Assembly: GCA_963747555.1 (NCBI GenBank)
Contig: CAVVFZ010000025.1
Span: 62,001 to 126,000, forward strand
Direction of reading: 5' to 3'
DNA length: 64,000 nucleotides
Source of the DNA: DUZB01 sp963747555
GTDB lineage: Bacteria > Desulfobacterota > DSM-4660 > Desulfatiglandales > Desulfatiglandaceae
In this document: one piece after another, positions 52,253 through 60,796 of the stretch
Position numbering within the stretch: position 1 is the stretch's first letter
How the letters are laid out: every line of letters starts with the position of its first letter
The notes under the pieces: model-generated
What the model saw: only the letters and a program-made list of their open reading frames with translations
The model's database searches: none
Told to the model about the DNA's origin: nothing
Translations under genes and position numbers: made by a program

Positions 52253-52440
52253 GAATGTTCAACACTCTTGTTTGCAGCGTCTGAAAAAACTTATTCTTCA
52301 CGTTAATCCGTGCTGAGCCTGATATTTTATAACATGGGGAGAATGCGATAGCAATGAGAATGCCGTGGTTCTGGAAACCCAAACGGCGAAGTCGGATATT
52401 GGCGTTGGGCAGTTGCCGACAATAAATGTAGGTCACCTGG

Positions 52441-52460
52441 CCCAGGCTTTCAAGCCTGGG
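52441..52460. terminator. Hairpin between the AsmA operon and the SLOG-like gene
   Basis: CCCAGGCTT-tc-AAGCCTGGG, nine pairs, followed on the plus strand by CTGGTTTTT. Lies between the end of the minus-strand gene at 52553 and the start of the AsmA-like gene. The rest of 52253-52552 has no supported gene. Confidence 0.65.
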
Positions 52461-52552
52461 CTGGTTTTTCCCGCGATGAGGTGATTGAAAATAAAAACGG
52501 GTTCTCTCCCTGTCCCTTCACTGCCTGGGACGGGAGTCCGTTCGCTGTGAAT

Positions 52553-53110
52553 CTATTTTGCAGGACCGAAAGAGCGCGTGAAAAGATCGTGGAGGGCCTG
52601 GCTGCCGTCTTCGGAGAGGTAACGGGTTCCGGTGCCGGCAAAGGTATCCGAGGTAATCACCGGGGTGTTTTTTACCCATTGGTTGTTCTCCCATGAAAAC
52701 CAAGCCTTCTGATCCTGATCGTAGACGTGCAGAGGCCTGTTAAATAGTTTTGCCAATTCGACGCCCCAGCCGGTTCCTCCCTTGACGGTGCCGTCTGCTT
52801 GTATCCATCCGACCGCTATGACGTGGTGGCCGTTATTGACCATATGGAAAAGGGACTGGATGACTTTTCGAATCTTATCCGTCCGGGAGTAGGTTCGTTT
52901 CATTCGCTTGGATACAATTTCCATGCTCACATCGCCCTTTTGCAGGTCTTCCTGGCTCAGGACCCGGACGCCACGGGCGCGCTCGGGATTATGCCCTTCA
53001 AAGGATATATTCACCTCTTTCATGTTCCAGGCCTCGGCAAGTTTGCCGAATTCCGCTTCTGCACCCTTGTGCCCGCCGCTGTACAACGTGATTTTCGAAA
53101 GATCTGCCAT
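52553..53110 (-). CDS. SLOG-like (LOG/DprA-type Rossmann) nucleotide-binding protein
   Basis: 185 residues. Starts M-A-D-L-S-K-I-T-L-Y-S-G-G-H-K-G-A-E-A-E-F-G: a beta strand leading into S-G-G-x-x-G-A-E, the loop seen in SLOG and YpsA-like proteins. Later H-H-V-I-A-V-G-W-I-Q-A-D-G-T-V-K-G-G-T-G-W-G-V-E-L-A gives a second G-G-T-G-W loop and helix, then P-L-H-V-Y-D-Q. Members bind nucleotides or sugar nucleotides; ligand unknown here. ATG at 53110 follows GGAGAGAAC. Alone between two hairpins. Confidence 0.6.
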   Translation of the reverse strand: MADLSKITLYSGGHKGAEAEFGKLAEAWNMKEVNISFEGHNPERARGVRVLSQEDLQKGDVSMEIVSKRMKRTYSRTDKIRKVIQSLFHMVNNGHHVIAVGWIQADGTVKGGTGWGVELAKLFNRPLHVYDQDQKAWFSWENNQWVKNTPVITSDTFAGTGTRYLSEDGSQALHDLFTRSFGPAK

Positions 53111-53148
53111 TTTTGTTCTCTCCTGAATAAATTTTAGCCATAGCAGGC

Positions 53149-53182
53149 AAAAAAAAATACCCTGCCACGATTCGGCAGGGTA
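53149..53182 (-). terminator. Terminator of fumC
   Basis: Minus strand: TACCCTGCC-GAATCGT-GGCAGGGTA followed by a run of eight T. Confidence 0.92.
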
Positions 53183-53247
53183 AGCGCCCAAAGGTAATTC
53201 GGTTTTTCGGCATTACAACCCTGACGATGGTATTTTTTGATTTTGGT

Positions 53248-54648
53248 TTACCTTTTGCTTCCTCCCACCATCTTCGACGGATCGACCCATTGGTCGAAAT
53301 CTTTGGCGCTCACGTACCCCAGCGTAATGGCGGCCTCTTTCAGCGTGGTGCCATCCCTGTGTGCCTTTTGGGCGATTTCGGCGGCTTTGTGATATCCGAT
53401 ATGCGTGTTGAGACTGGTGACCAGCATCAGCGAGTTCTCCAGGTGACGTTTGATCACCGGCAGGTTGGGCTTGATGCCTTCTGCGCAATTGTCGTTGAAA
53501 CTCAGGCAGGCATCTCCCAACAGGCGCGCGCTCTGCAACACGTTGGCGGCGATCAGTGGTTTGAACACGTTGAGTTCGAAATGGCCGTTGCTTCCACCGA
53601 TGCCCACAACCAGATCGCTCCCCATCACCTGGGCGGCCACCATGGTGAGAGCTTCCGATTGCGTGGGGTTTATTTTGCCGGGCATGATGCTCGAACCGGG
53701 TTCGTTGTAAGGGATGATGATCTCGCCGATACCACTTCGCGGGCCGCTGCTGAGCATGCGAATGTCGTTGCCTATCTTCATCAGGCTCACTGCCAGACGC
53801 CGGAAGGCGCCACTCAGTTCCACCATGGCGTCGTGGGCCGCAAGCGCCTCGAACTTGTTCGGCGCTGTGACAAACGGCAGCCCCGTCAACTCCGCTATCT
53901 TTTTTGCCACGGCCTCCGCATAACCATCGGGCGTGTTCAGACCGGTACCCACAGCGGTTCCGCCCAGTGCCAGTTCACGTACCATCTCCAGGGCGTTTTT
54001 CACCGCACGTGTTCCGTTGTCCAGTTGCCGCACATATCCGCCCAACTCCTGGCCCAGGGTAAGCGGGGTGGCATCCATGAAGTGGGTGCGGCCCGTTTTC
54101 ACCACGTCCTTGAAGGTCTCGGATTTTTTTGCGAGCGTATTTCGCAGTTTCATCACGCCTTTCAGCGTCACGTCGACCGTGAGTTTGTAGCACGCAATGT
54201 GCATGGCCGTGGGAAACGTATCGTTGCTGCTCTGGCTTTTATTGACGTCATCGTTTGGATCCAAGACCTTTTTCTCGTCGGTTAGGCTTCCACCGTTAAG
54301 CACCTGTGCCCGATTGGCGACGACTTCATTCACGTTCATATTGCTGTGGGTGCCGCTTCCGGTCTGCCAGATTACCAGCGGGAATTGGTCGTCGAGCGTG
54401 CCATCGATGATTTCTTCGCAGACTCGGGCAATCAGCTCCGCTTTTTCTTTCGGCAGCACGCCGAGTTCGTGGTTGGTGAGCGCCGCGGCCTTTTTAAGAT
54501 AGGCGAAGGCGTGGATGATCTCAAGCGGCATGCTTGCGGGCGGGCCGATGCGAAAGTTATTTCGGCTGCGCTCGGTCTCGGCGCCCCAGTATTTGTCGGC
54601 GGGCACCTTTACTTCGCCCATGGTGTCTTTTTCGATTCTGTATTTCAT
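53248..54648 (-). CDS. fumC: Class II fumarate hydratase
   Basis: 466 residues, normal for FumC. Signature G-S-S-I-M-P-G-K-I-N-P-T-Q at about residue 317 and T-G-S-G-T-H-S-N-M-N-V-N-E near 97-109. Interconverts fumarate and malate in the TCA cycle, without an iron-sulfur cluster. ATG at 54648 (M-K-Y-R-I-E-K-D-T-M-G); an open frame extends 18 codons further upstream without support. Confidence 0.95.
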   Translation of the reverse strand: MKYRIEKDTMGEVKVPADKYWGAETERSRNNFRIGPPASMPLEIIHAFAYLKKAAALTNHELGVLPKEKAELIARVCEEIIDGTLDDQFPLVIWQTGSGTHSNMNVNEVVANRAQVLNGGSLTDEKKVLDPNDDVNKSQSSNDTFPTAMHIACYKLTVDVTLKGVMKLRNTLAKKSETFKDVVKTGRTHFMDATPLTLGQELGGYVRQLDNGTRAVKNALEMVRELALGGTAVGTGLNTPDGYAEAVAKKIAELTGLPFVTAPNKFEALAAHDAMVELSGAFRRLAVSLMKIGNDIRMLSSGPRSGIGEIIIPYNEPGSSIMPGKINPTQSEALTMVAAQVMGSDLVVGIGGSNGHFELNVFKPLIAANVLQSARLLGDACLSFNDNCAEGIKPNLPVIKRHLENSLMLVTSLNTHIGYHKAAEIAQKAHRDGTTLKEAAITLGYVSAKDFDQWVDPSKMVGGSKR

Positions 54649-54697
54649 GATACCCTTTCGCGTTCCTTCAATTTCAAAAAACTTCCCTATTCCTTCC

Positions 54698-54985
54698 AGC
54701 AATTCTCATTTTGGTTTTTTGCCTAAAACCGGCCATGGGGGTCTGTCTCAAAACGGCGCCAAAATCCATTGGTCATTCCATGGCACGGCGGTAAAGCTTC
54801 AAAATTTGGCTGAGATCAGACACCTGTAAAAGGAATCCTGTGCAAAAACCGTCTTGCCGCCTGTTGAGTAATGCTAAAATGGGATTATGCCTCTGCAAAA
54901 GGTGTTCGAAGCGGAGCATTGGCGCCATTTCGAGACAGACCCCCATGGCCTCAGATTACTGAAAAAGCCAAAATGAGAATTGCTG
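54698..54985. repeat. Nested inverted-repeat element (MITE-like)
   Basis: Outer arms CAGCAATTCTCATTTTGG and CCAAAATGAGAATTGCTG (54698-54715/54968-54985). Inner arms CCATGGGGGTCTGTCTC and GAGACAGACCCCCATGG (54733-54749/54932-54948) are perfect and extend toward GGCGCCA on each side. No open frame inside. Looks like one small mobile element inserted within or next to another. Differs from the 196-bp repeat. Confidence 0.85.
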
Positions 54986-55327
54986 TATTCCTTCTTTCTT
55001 CCTTGGCGTAGACGCAATATATGGTACATGAATATTATAGCAGAGTAAAATGGGGTATTGACCCCATTTTATTCGGATGTAACTGTAGTATGATAAACGA
55101 AACGCTCAGGATCGATATTGGAAAAGAAAGCGCTACTCAAAATTCCGGATACCGGGCTTTGCCTCGTATGCAATTCCGTATATTTGAATAAACACCCCAT
55201 GGCGCCATGCATCGAGCCCATGAAACCACACAGTTTGGTGATTTTATGCTGGAACGTATAACCTCTCGTAAAGCGTCTTTCGGGAATTTGTATCTTATTC
55301 AACTTCCCTGGTCCTGGTACCATGCTT

Positions 55328-55524
55328 GGAGTCAGCAAAGCCGTTCCGCCACAGGGTCCTTTTTTGCTGCCGCATCTAATTCCTGTGGAGCACCGGTCCT
55401 TTTAGGCTGGTACGGAGAGGTCGTTGAAAGCTCAGCATTATTTTTTGTACCAGCTTAAAAGGACCTATCAACGGTTAGTGAAGGTCGATCCAAGATGCGG
55501 CAGCAAAAAAGACCCTGTAACTCC
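55328..55524. repeat. Fold-back dispersed repeat, copy 2
   Basis: Same element as at 12365-12560. Outer pairing GGGTCCTTTTTTGCTGCCGCATC/GATGCGGCAGCAAAAAAGACCC is perfect apart from one unpaired or changed base. Inner pairing GGTCCTTTTAGGCTGGTAC/GTACCAGCTTAAAAGGACC has one mismatch. The open frame upstream of the cytochrome start runs through its right end and is not genuine. The remaining bases between the IR element and this repeat (54986-55327) hold no supported gene. Confidence 0.92.
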
Positions 55525-55614
55525 ATTACCGACAGGCTTTTTGAACAAGATACGGGATTTTGTTATGTGACGATCAAAACTGGCAAAGACTATTTTTTAT
55601 TAAGGAGGAAGGCT

Positions 55615-57486
55615 ATGAAATGGAATAAATTCTTACTGATCCTGTTCTGTGCCGGTATGTTTTCAGGTCCCGGAACGGTGCTGTCCCAACCTCAGCCTCC
55701 GGTGGTAACGCCTTCTATTTCGGGAACCTGGGCTCAACTCTCCTGGACCGAGATTTCCGGCGCAACCGGCTATACGTTGTCCTGGGCGCCGAAGCCCTTT
55801 ATTGTGGGTGTTGACTCCATCGGAACGGTGGACGTGGGGACCCAGACCAGTGTAGCGGGTTATCTCTGGCCCGGAGCTTCCTATTACATGGCCGTTCAGT
55901 CCCGCGATGATTCGGGAATAAGTTCCTATTCCAACGTCGTAGAAATCGTGATCGGTAATCCGGGTCCAATTTCCGGGAATTTCCAGGTGTTTGCCTTTAA
56001 TGATCTGGGCATGCACTGTTATGATCCCGATTTTTCCGTGTTCAGCATCCTGCCGCTTTTTAACGTGCTCCATGCGCAGGTCATCCAAAAGGGGAGTTCT
56101 CCGAAAATCATGGGTCCGGAGGCACTCGTCACGTACAAGGCCATGGCCGATCAGACCGGTTCCATCAACACCACAAGCGCCGGAAAAACAAATTTCTGGG
56201 ACTATGTCCTGCCTTTGTTCGGCGTCAATCCTCCGGTGGATACGGGGCTTCTGGGAGCGAAAATGCCGGGCGTAACCAATCAACCCCAACCCTTTTCGTG
56301 GGAAGGCGGAAACATTGACTGGTTTTCCGCTGTAGGAATTCCAATTACCTCCTGGGACGACAGTCTGAAAATCAACTCTTACCCCCTGATGAATATTCAA
56401 GCAACGGATCCGACAAACGCCGCGATCCTTTCCTCCCTTCCGGTGGTGGTTCCCATATCGGACGAAATGAACTGCAATGTCTGTCATGCCACGGGAAATG
56501 TGGGGGCCGCCATTCCCGGCGTAACATGGAGCGCCAGCGCCGATCCGGAGATTCAGTACAGGGAAAATGTCCTGATTATTCATGATTACAAGAACGGCAC
56601 GAACCTGTTCAACAGCCAGCCGGTTCTGTGCGCGTCCTGTCACTATTCTCCGGCACTGGATTTGAACCATGTAGGACCGGTGGGACCGCAAGTGACAAAT
56701 CCTACCCTCTCCAGTGCCGTTCATGGATATCACGCCTCCAAAACTACTGACAATCCACCCAGTGGAAATGTTTGCTATTACTGCCATCCAGGTGCAATTA
56801 CCCAGTGCGCTCGAGGGGCCATGGATACGGCGGGTCTGAGATGTATGGACTGCCACGGCACCATGACCGCCGTTGGTCAGGCGAATCGGATTCCCTGGAC
56901 CAGTCTGCCCATGTGCCAGTCCTGCCACACGGGCGATGCGCTCAATAATTATGACGGTCAGATCATTCGACGCATCACCTATGCCGACAGTCCGGATCAG
57001 GCCACCTTTATTGTTGCAACCAACAAGCGGTTCGCCGAGCAGACCGGAACGCTCTATCGGAACAGTGTCGGACATAACGGAGTGAGCTGTCCGTCCTGCC
57101 ATGGCAGTCCGCATGCCATATGGCCTTCACGGGAAGCCAATGATAATCTTGCAGCCGTTCAGATTCAGGGCCATGACGGCATGATCACCGAATGTACCGC
57201 CTGTCATGGAAGCGGATTGTCCCTGACTCTTAACGGGCCTCATGGCATGCACAATGTGAACAGTCAGGCATGGGTCAACGGCCATGAGAGATTTGCCTCT
57301 CAGGCGGCCTGCGGGACCTGCCATGGCCCGACCGGATTAGGGACGGTGATTTCAAAAGCCGCTGCAAACCGGATCTTTTACAGGGGAAGACGCATCGTTA
57401 CCATTGCCAAGGGCACGCAGATCGGGTGCGGCCTTTGCCATGAAAATGAGCTTGCCGGCGGTGGTGGTGGCGGTGGTGATGATTAA
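55615..57486 (+). CDS. Exported nonahaem cytochrome c with an N-terminal FN3-like domain
   Basis: 623 residues. Signal peptide (F-L-L-I-L-F-C-A-G-M-F-S-G-P-G), then an FN3-like domain (about 28-110; W-A-Q-L-S-W-T-E-I-S-G-A-T-G-Y-T-L-S-W). A middle region without haem starts F-Q-V-F-A-F-N-D-L-G-M-H-C-Y. Nine C-x-x-C-H haem sites follow: CNVCH, CASCH, CYYCH, CMDCH, CQSCH, CPSCH, CTACH, CGTCH and CGLCH. The protein ends in a Gly-rich tail. Likely carries electrons across the outer part of the envelope or to an outside acceptor. The FN3 part may hold it to other proteins or sugars. ATG at 55615 with AAGGAGGAAGG before it. Confidence 0.92.
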   Translation: MKWNKFLLILFCAGMFSGPGTVLSQPQPPVVTPSISGTWAQLSWTEISGATGYTLSWAPKPFIVGVDSIGTVDVGTQTSVAGYLWPGASYYMAVQSRDDSGISSYSNVVEIVIGNPGPISGNFQVFAFNDLGMHCYDPDFSVFSILPLFNVLHAQVIQKGSSPKIMGPEALVTYKAMADQTGSINTTSAGKTNFWDYVLPLFGVNPPVDTGLLGAKMPGVTNQPQPFSWEGGNIDWFSAVGIPITSWDDSLKINSYPLMNIQATDPTNAAILSSLPVVVPISDEMNCNVCHATGNVGAAIPGVTWSASADPEIQYRENVLIIHDYKNGTNLFNSQPVLCASCHYSPALDLNHVGPVGPQVTNPTLSSAVHGYHASKTTDNPPSGNVCYYCHPGAITQCARGAMDTAGLRCMDCHGTMTAVGQANRIPWTSLPMCQSCHTGDALNNYDGQIIRRITYADSPDQATFIVATNKRFAEQTGTLYRNSVGHNGVSCPSCHGSPHAIWPSREANDNLAAVQIQGHDGMITECTACHGSGLSLTLNGPHGMHNVNSQAWVNGHERFASQAACGTCHGPTGLGTVISKAAANRIFYRGRRIVTIAKGTQIGCGLCHENELAGGGGGGGDD

Positions 57487-57590
57487 TCGGTAGATGCGTT
57501 TCAGCCGTGGCAGGATTGCTGAAATAGAAAAAAGCCGGGCTCAGGCAGTAAGACTTGGGCCCGGATAAAAAAGCCCTGAGAACGATGTCG

Positions 57591-57642
57591 AACCGGCCGG
57601 TCACAGACGTTGGACGTTTGATGACCGACCGGTTCTTTTTTT
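57591..57642 (+). terminator. Terminator after the nonahaem cytochrome
   Basis: AACCGGCCGGTCA ... TGACCGACCGGTT stem followed by seven T. Confidence 0.8.
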
Positions 57643-57671
57643 AAGTGCAACCCTCTTGTCGAGATCAAGAA

Positions 57672-58590
57672 ATGAAACCCCTAAGACAAATTGCCTTTGG
57701 ATATTCCACCCGGTGCAATATGAAATGTGGTCATTGTGTCGCTGCGGATGGATCTCCCGGAAATGACAAGATGGATTTTGTCCGGGCAATGGAAATTATC
57801 GAAGAAATGGCTTGTGCCCGTGTGACCGGCATCAGTTTCACGGCCGGGGAACCGCTCCTGTTTCAGGATGATCTTTGCGGCCTGATACGGGTTTGCAGGC
57901 GGAACCGGATCTATACGAGGGTGGTTACCAACGGGTTCTGGGCGTATGGCTCGGATCATGCGGAGAAAATCGTATCCGCATTGATCGAAAGCGGGCTCTC
58001 CCAGATGAGGATCAGTACCAGCCGTTGGCATCAGGAAAATGTTGACAGGGAAAATATTGTTCGTGCGGCTAATGCTTGCGTGAAACAGGGCCTCGACTAT
58101 TTTGTTTCTTTCATTACGGATTTTTCGGAAGAAGATGACATCCTTGAAGAGTACCTTCAACAAAATGAGCTGCGGTATTTTCCGGAACCGATGATCTATT
58201 TCGGGAGGGCGGAAAGATTTTGATCGCAAACAGATCTTTACGGATTATTATCCCAACATCTGTACCATGAATGCTTATCTTTCTCCAAATCAGGATATGT
58301 ATGCCTGCTGTGATGCCGGGAACCGGTTTTCAGAAACCGGTTTCTTATATCTTGGCAATGTGGGGCAGGAATCCGTGGATGAATTGTTAAGAAAGAGAGA
58401 ACAAAATCCCCTATACTATCTGATCCGCACGATGGGACTGACGTCCATGGCTTCTTATCTGGGGTACAAGGCCAGCGAAATTGTGCGCTATCGGAAATGT
58501 GAGTTATGTGAAATGCTGTTCAACTCAAAGGAGAACCTGAAAAAGCTGGAAAATGGCTTGGAGCTCCTGATGAGCAGACGGAGAAATTGA
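57672..58590 (+). pseudogene. Radical SAM protein with SPASM-like end, broken by one frameshift
   Basis: First part (57672-58223) begins Q-I-A-F-G-Y-S-T-R-C-N-M-K-C-G-H-C: the CxxxCxxC site for the [4Fe-4S]/SAM cluster. F-T-A-G-E-P-L-L-F is the glycine-rich SAM loop. It ends at R-A-E-R-F-stop. The next frame continues F-D-R-K-Q-I-F-T-D-Y-Y-P-N-I-C-T-M-N to 58590 with a Cys-rich end (Y-A-C-C-D-A-G; K-C-E-L-C-E). An extra T in the TTTT run near 58213 explains the break. Whole protein ~305 residues. Might modify a peptide or protein; no precursor peptide seen nearby. The TGA is not a Sec codon since the frame changes there. Confidence 0.85.
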
Positions 58591-58602
58591 GGATAAAGAG
58601 CT

Positions 58603-59106
58603 ATGGAAAAACAACCTGTCCATTTTAAAGAGGGGCAGAAGGTCGATCTTGTGATCGGCGAGAAGACGTCCCTGGGTTATACTGCGATCATCAACGACAC
58701 CCATGTGGGCGTTTTATATAAGAATGAACTGTTTCAGATCGTGAAGCAGGGACAGGAAATCAAGGGGTTTATCAAAAAGATCAGAGAGGATGGCAAGATC
58801 GATCTTTCTCTTCACAAATCCGGCGCCAAGGCCACTGATGATTTATCCAAAAGGGTTTTGAGCACCCTGAAAGAGCATGGGGGAACTCTGGAAATATCGG
58901 ACAAAAGTTCCCCCGAAACAATTTATCGATTATTTGGTGTCAGCAAAAAGCAATACAAAAATGCTATTGGTGCACTGTACAGGAAGAGGATGATTACGAT
59001 TGAGGAACGCCGCATTCGATTGATACAGGATTCCGGAGAAAAGCCCCTGGAAAATTCGAAGCGGGGTTCAAAGCAGCCTGCCCGACGTAGGAGAATTGAG
59101 AAATAG
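58603..59106 (+). CDS. S1-type RNA-binding protein related to the C-terminal half of CvfB
   Basis: 167 residues. S1-like segment V-D-L-V-I-G-E-K-T-S-L-G-Y-T-A-I-I-N-D-T-H-V-G-V-L-Y-K-N-E-L-F, then D-G-K-I-D-L-S-L-H. Winged-helix end with G-V-S-K-K-Q-Y-K-N-A-I-G-A-L-Y-R-K-R-M-I. Full CvfB proteins are ~280 residues with three S1 parts; this one holds only the last S1 and the winged helix, plus a basic tail (R-R-R-R-I-E-K). Starts 12 bases after the radical SAM stop. Confidence 0.8.
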   Translation: MEKQPVHFKEGQKVDLVIGEKTSLGYTAIINDTHVGVLYKNELFQIVKQGQEIKGFIKKIREDGKIDLSLHKSGAKATDDLSKRVLSTLKEHGGTLEISDKSSPETIYRLFGVSKKQYKNAIGALYRKRMITIEERRIRLIQDSGEKPLENSKRGSKQPARRRRIEK

Positions 59107-59450
59107 AACCGCTACAGCCACCTCAAAAAGATCTGCACGCTCCGTTGCCGGCTGCCTCGTAGCGAGCGCTATCCGGATCCCGATACCCGTGAATGAATGC
59201 CCTCCAGCGCTTAAAAATAGTGTGTGCATCGAGGATTTGCGTGATACCCGGGTTTGCTCACCTATAGATCTTGATCAGGTCGAAATCTGAATCGGGATCG
59301 ACGTGTTCCTTGCACCTGCCTTTTGATGCCGATACCGATTTGGATTTGGATAGTTGAAGATACGTTATTGGGGATTTGCAAATACAGGATAGACCCCATT
59401 GTTTCGGTCCGCTGGCTTTGTTAAAAGTCTGACAAGGAGAAGGGGGATCG
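59107..59450. other. Intergenic, no gene seen
   Basis: About 340 bases before the sensor kinase. GTGAATGAATGCCCTCCAGC and a few AT-rich stretches, but no clear hairpin or open frame. Confidence 0.4.
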
Positions 59451-60773
59451 ATGGCGAACTCTCCAATACCATGCATGCAGTTCGGATGCGGGAAGGATAA
59501 AATTTTCACGATGAAGCTTTCAGGCTGTGTTGCGGGTCGACAGGACCTGGAAGGAGCGAAATTCGATTTGCCAATGGAGAGAGGGACCGTGGAGAACAGC
59601 AACGCAGAGGAGTCCTTGGGTAAATTGAGGATCCTTTTGGTGGAAGATGATGCGGATGACTATGTCATCATACGACATCATCTGTCCGGTATCCCCGGCG
59701 ATCGCTTCAGCATGGATTGGGTCACCGATTATGATGAGGCCAAGGCAGCTTTAGAGAGTGGTGGATATGATCTCTGCCTGCTCGATTATCGTCTGGGCGC
59801 CCGTACCGGCCTGGAACTGCTTGGCGAGGTAGGCAATAACGATTTTAAGACACCCATAATTTTTCTTACCGGACAGGGGGAATATGCCGTAGACATCCAG
59901 GCCATGAAGTTGGGGGCGGTGGATTATCTTGTTAAAGACCATTTGACGGCGTCGCTCCTTGAACGTTCCATTCGATATGCCATGGAGAGAGAGACGTCGA
60001 GGAGAGCTCTGGAAGAGGCCTACAAAAATATGGAGGTGAGGGTTCAGGAGAAAACCGCCGATCTGGCAACGGCCAATGCGGAGCTGCGGCGGGAATCTGA
60101 AAAGGTCAAGTTATTTGCCTATTCGGTCTCCCATGATTTGAAAAATCCGGCCATCAGTCTCCACGGTCTGACCAAACGCCTATTTGAAAGTTATGGCGAC
60201 AATTCTTGATGAGAAGGGCCGGAATCCACTGCGAACATATCATGAAGTCGGCCCAGCAGATCGCCACCCTCGCTGAAATGATTAATATGTTCATCTCCTC
60301 CAAGGAAGGCCCCATGCACGTGGAAGATGTGGATATGAAAGAGGTCCTGGCGTGTATCAGGGACGAGTTTTCCGAGCAGATCCAATCGCGTCATATCCAC
60401 TGGTCGGAGCCCGAACATCTCCCCGCCATTCGTGTCGACAGGGTATCCTTAGAGCGGGTTTTCCGGAACCTTGTGGACAACACCTTGAAATACGGAGGAA
60501 AAGGGCTCAAGGAGATCCGGATCGGATTTCAGGGAGACGAAGCTTTCCTGGATCATCTCGGTGAGCGATGACGGGAAAGGCATCAACACGGAAAATCCGG
60601 ACAGGGTGTTCGGACTTTACCGAAGGATCGATTCAGGACGAAAGACGCAAGGGTTGGGTCTGGGGCTCGCCATCGTGAAAGAGATTGCGGAGAAGCACAA
60701 AGGGGAAGTAAGGGCCGAACCGGGACCCCTCGGGGGCGCCAGCATTTCCGTATCCTTTTCTAAAGAAATGTAG
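59451..60773 (+). CDS. Receiver-histidine kinase hybrid, interrupted by frameshifts
   Basis: Frame 1 (59451-60209): an N-terminal stretch of ~55 residues, a receiver domain (I-L-L-V-E-D-D-A-D-D-Y; phospho-Asp in C-L-L-D-Y-R-L-G; Lys in Y-L-V-K-D), a coiled coil (E-A-Y-K-N-M-E-V-R-V-Q-E-K-T-A-D-L), and the start of a HisKA domain with F-A-Y-S-V-S-H-D-L-K-N-P. The rest continues in another frame (60206-60571: I-H-C-E-H-I-M-K-S-A-Q-Q-I ... L-V-D-N-T-L-K-Y-G-G) and back (60561-60773: S-D-D-G-K-G-I ... G-L-G-L-G-L-A-I-V-K-E-I). Shifts lie near 60206 and 60550. The repaired protein (~440 residues) would be a signal kinase with its receiver in front. Confidence 0.82.
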
Positions 60774-60796
60774 GAGATGGTGCAAGGGACGCGCGG

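Noticed and set aside
55069..55338. 89-codon minus-strand frame before repeat copy 2
   Set aside because: Runs into the dispersed repeat, no Shine-Dalgarno, no family.
58214..58223. TGA at the end of the first radical SAM frame as a third selenocysteine codon
   Set aside because: The sequence after it in the same frame makes no sense; homology resumes one base over, so it is a frameshift.
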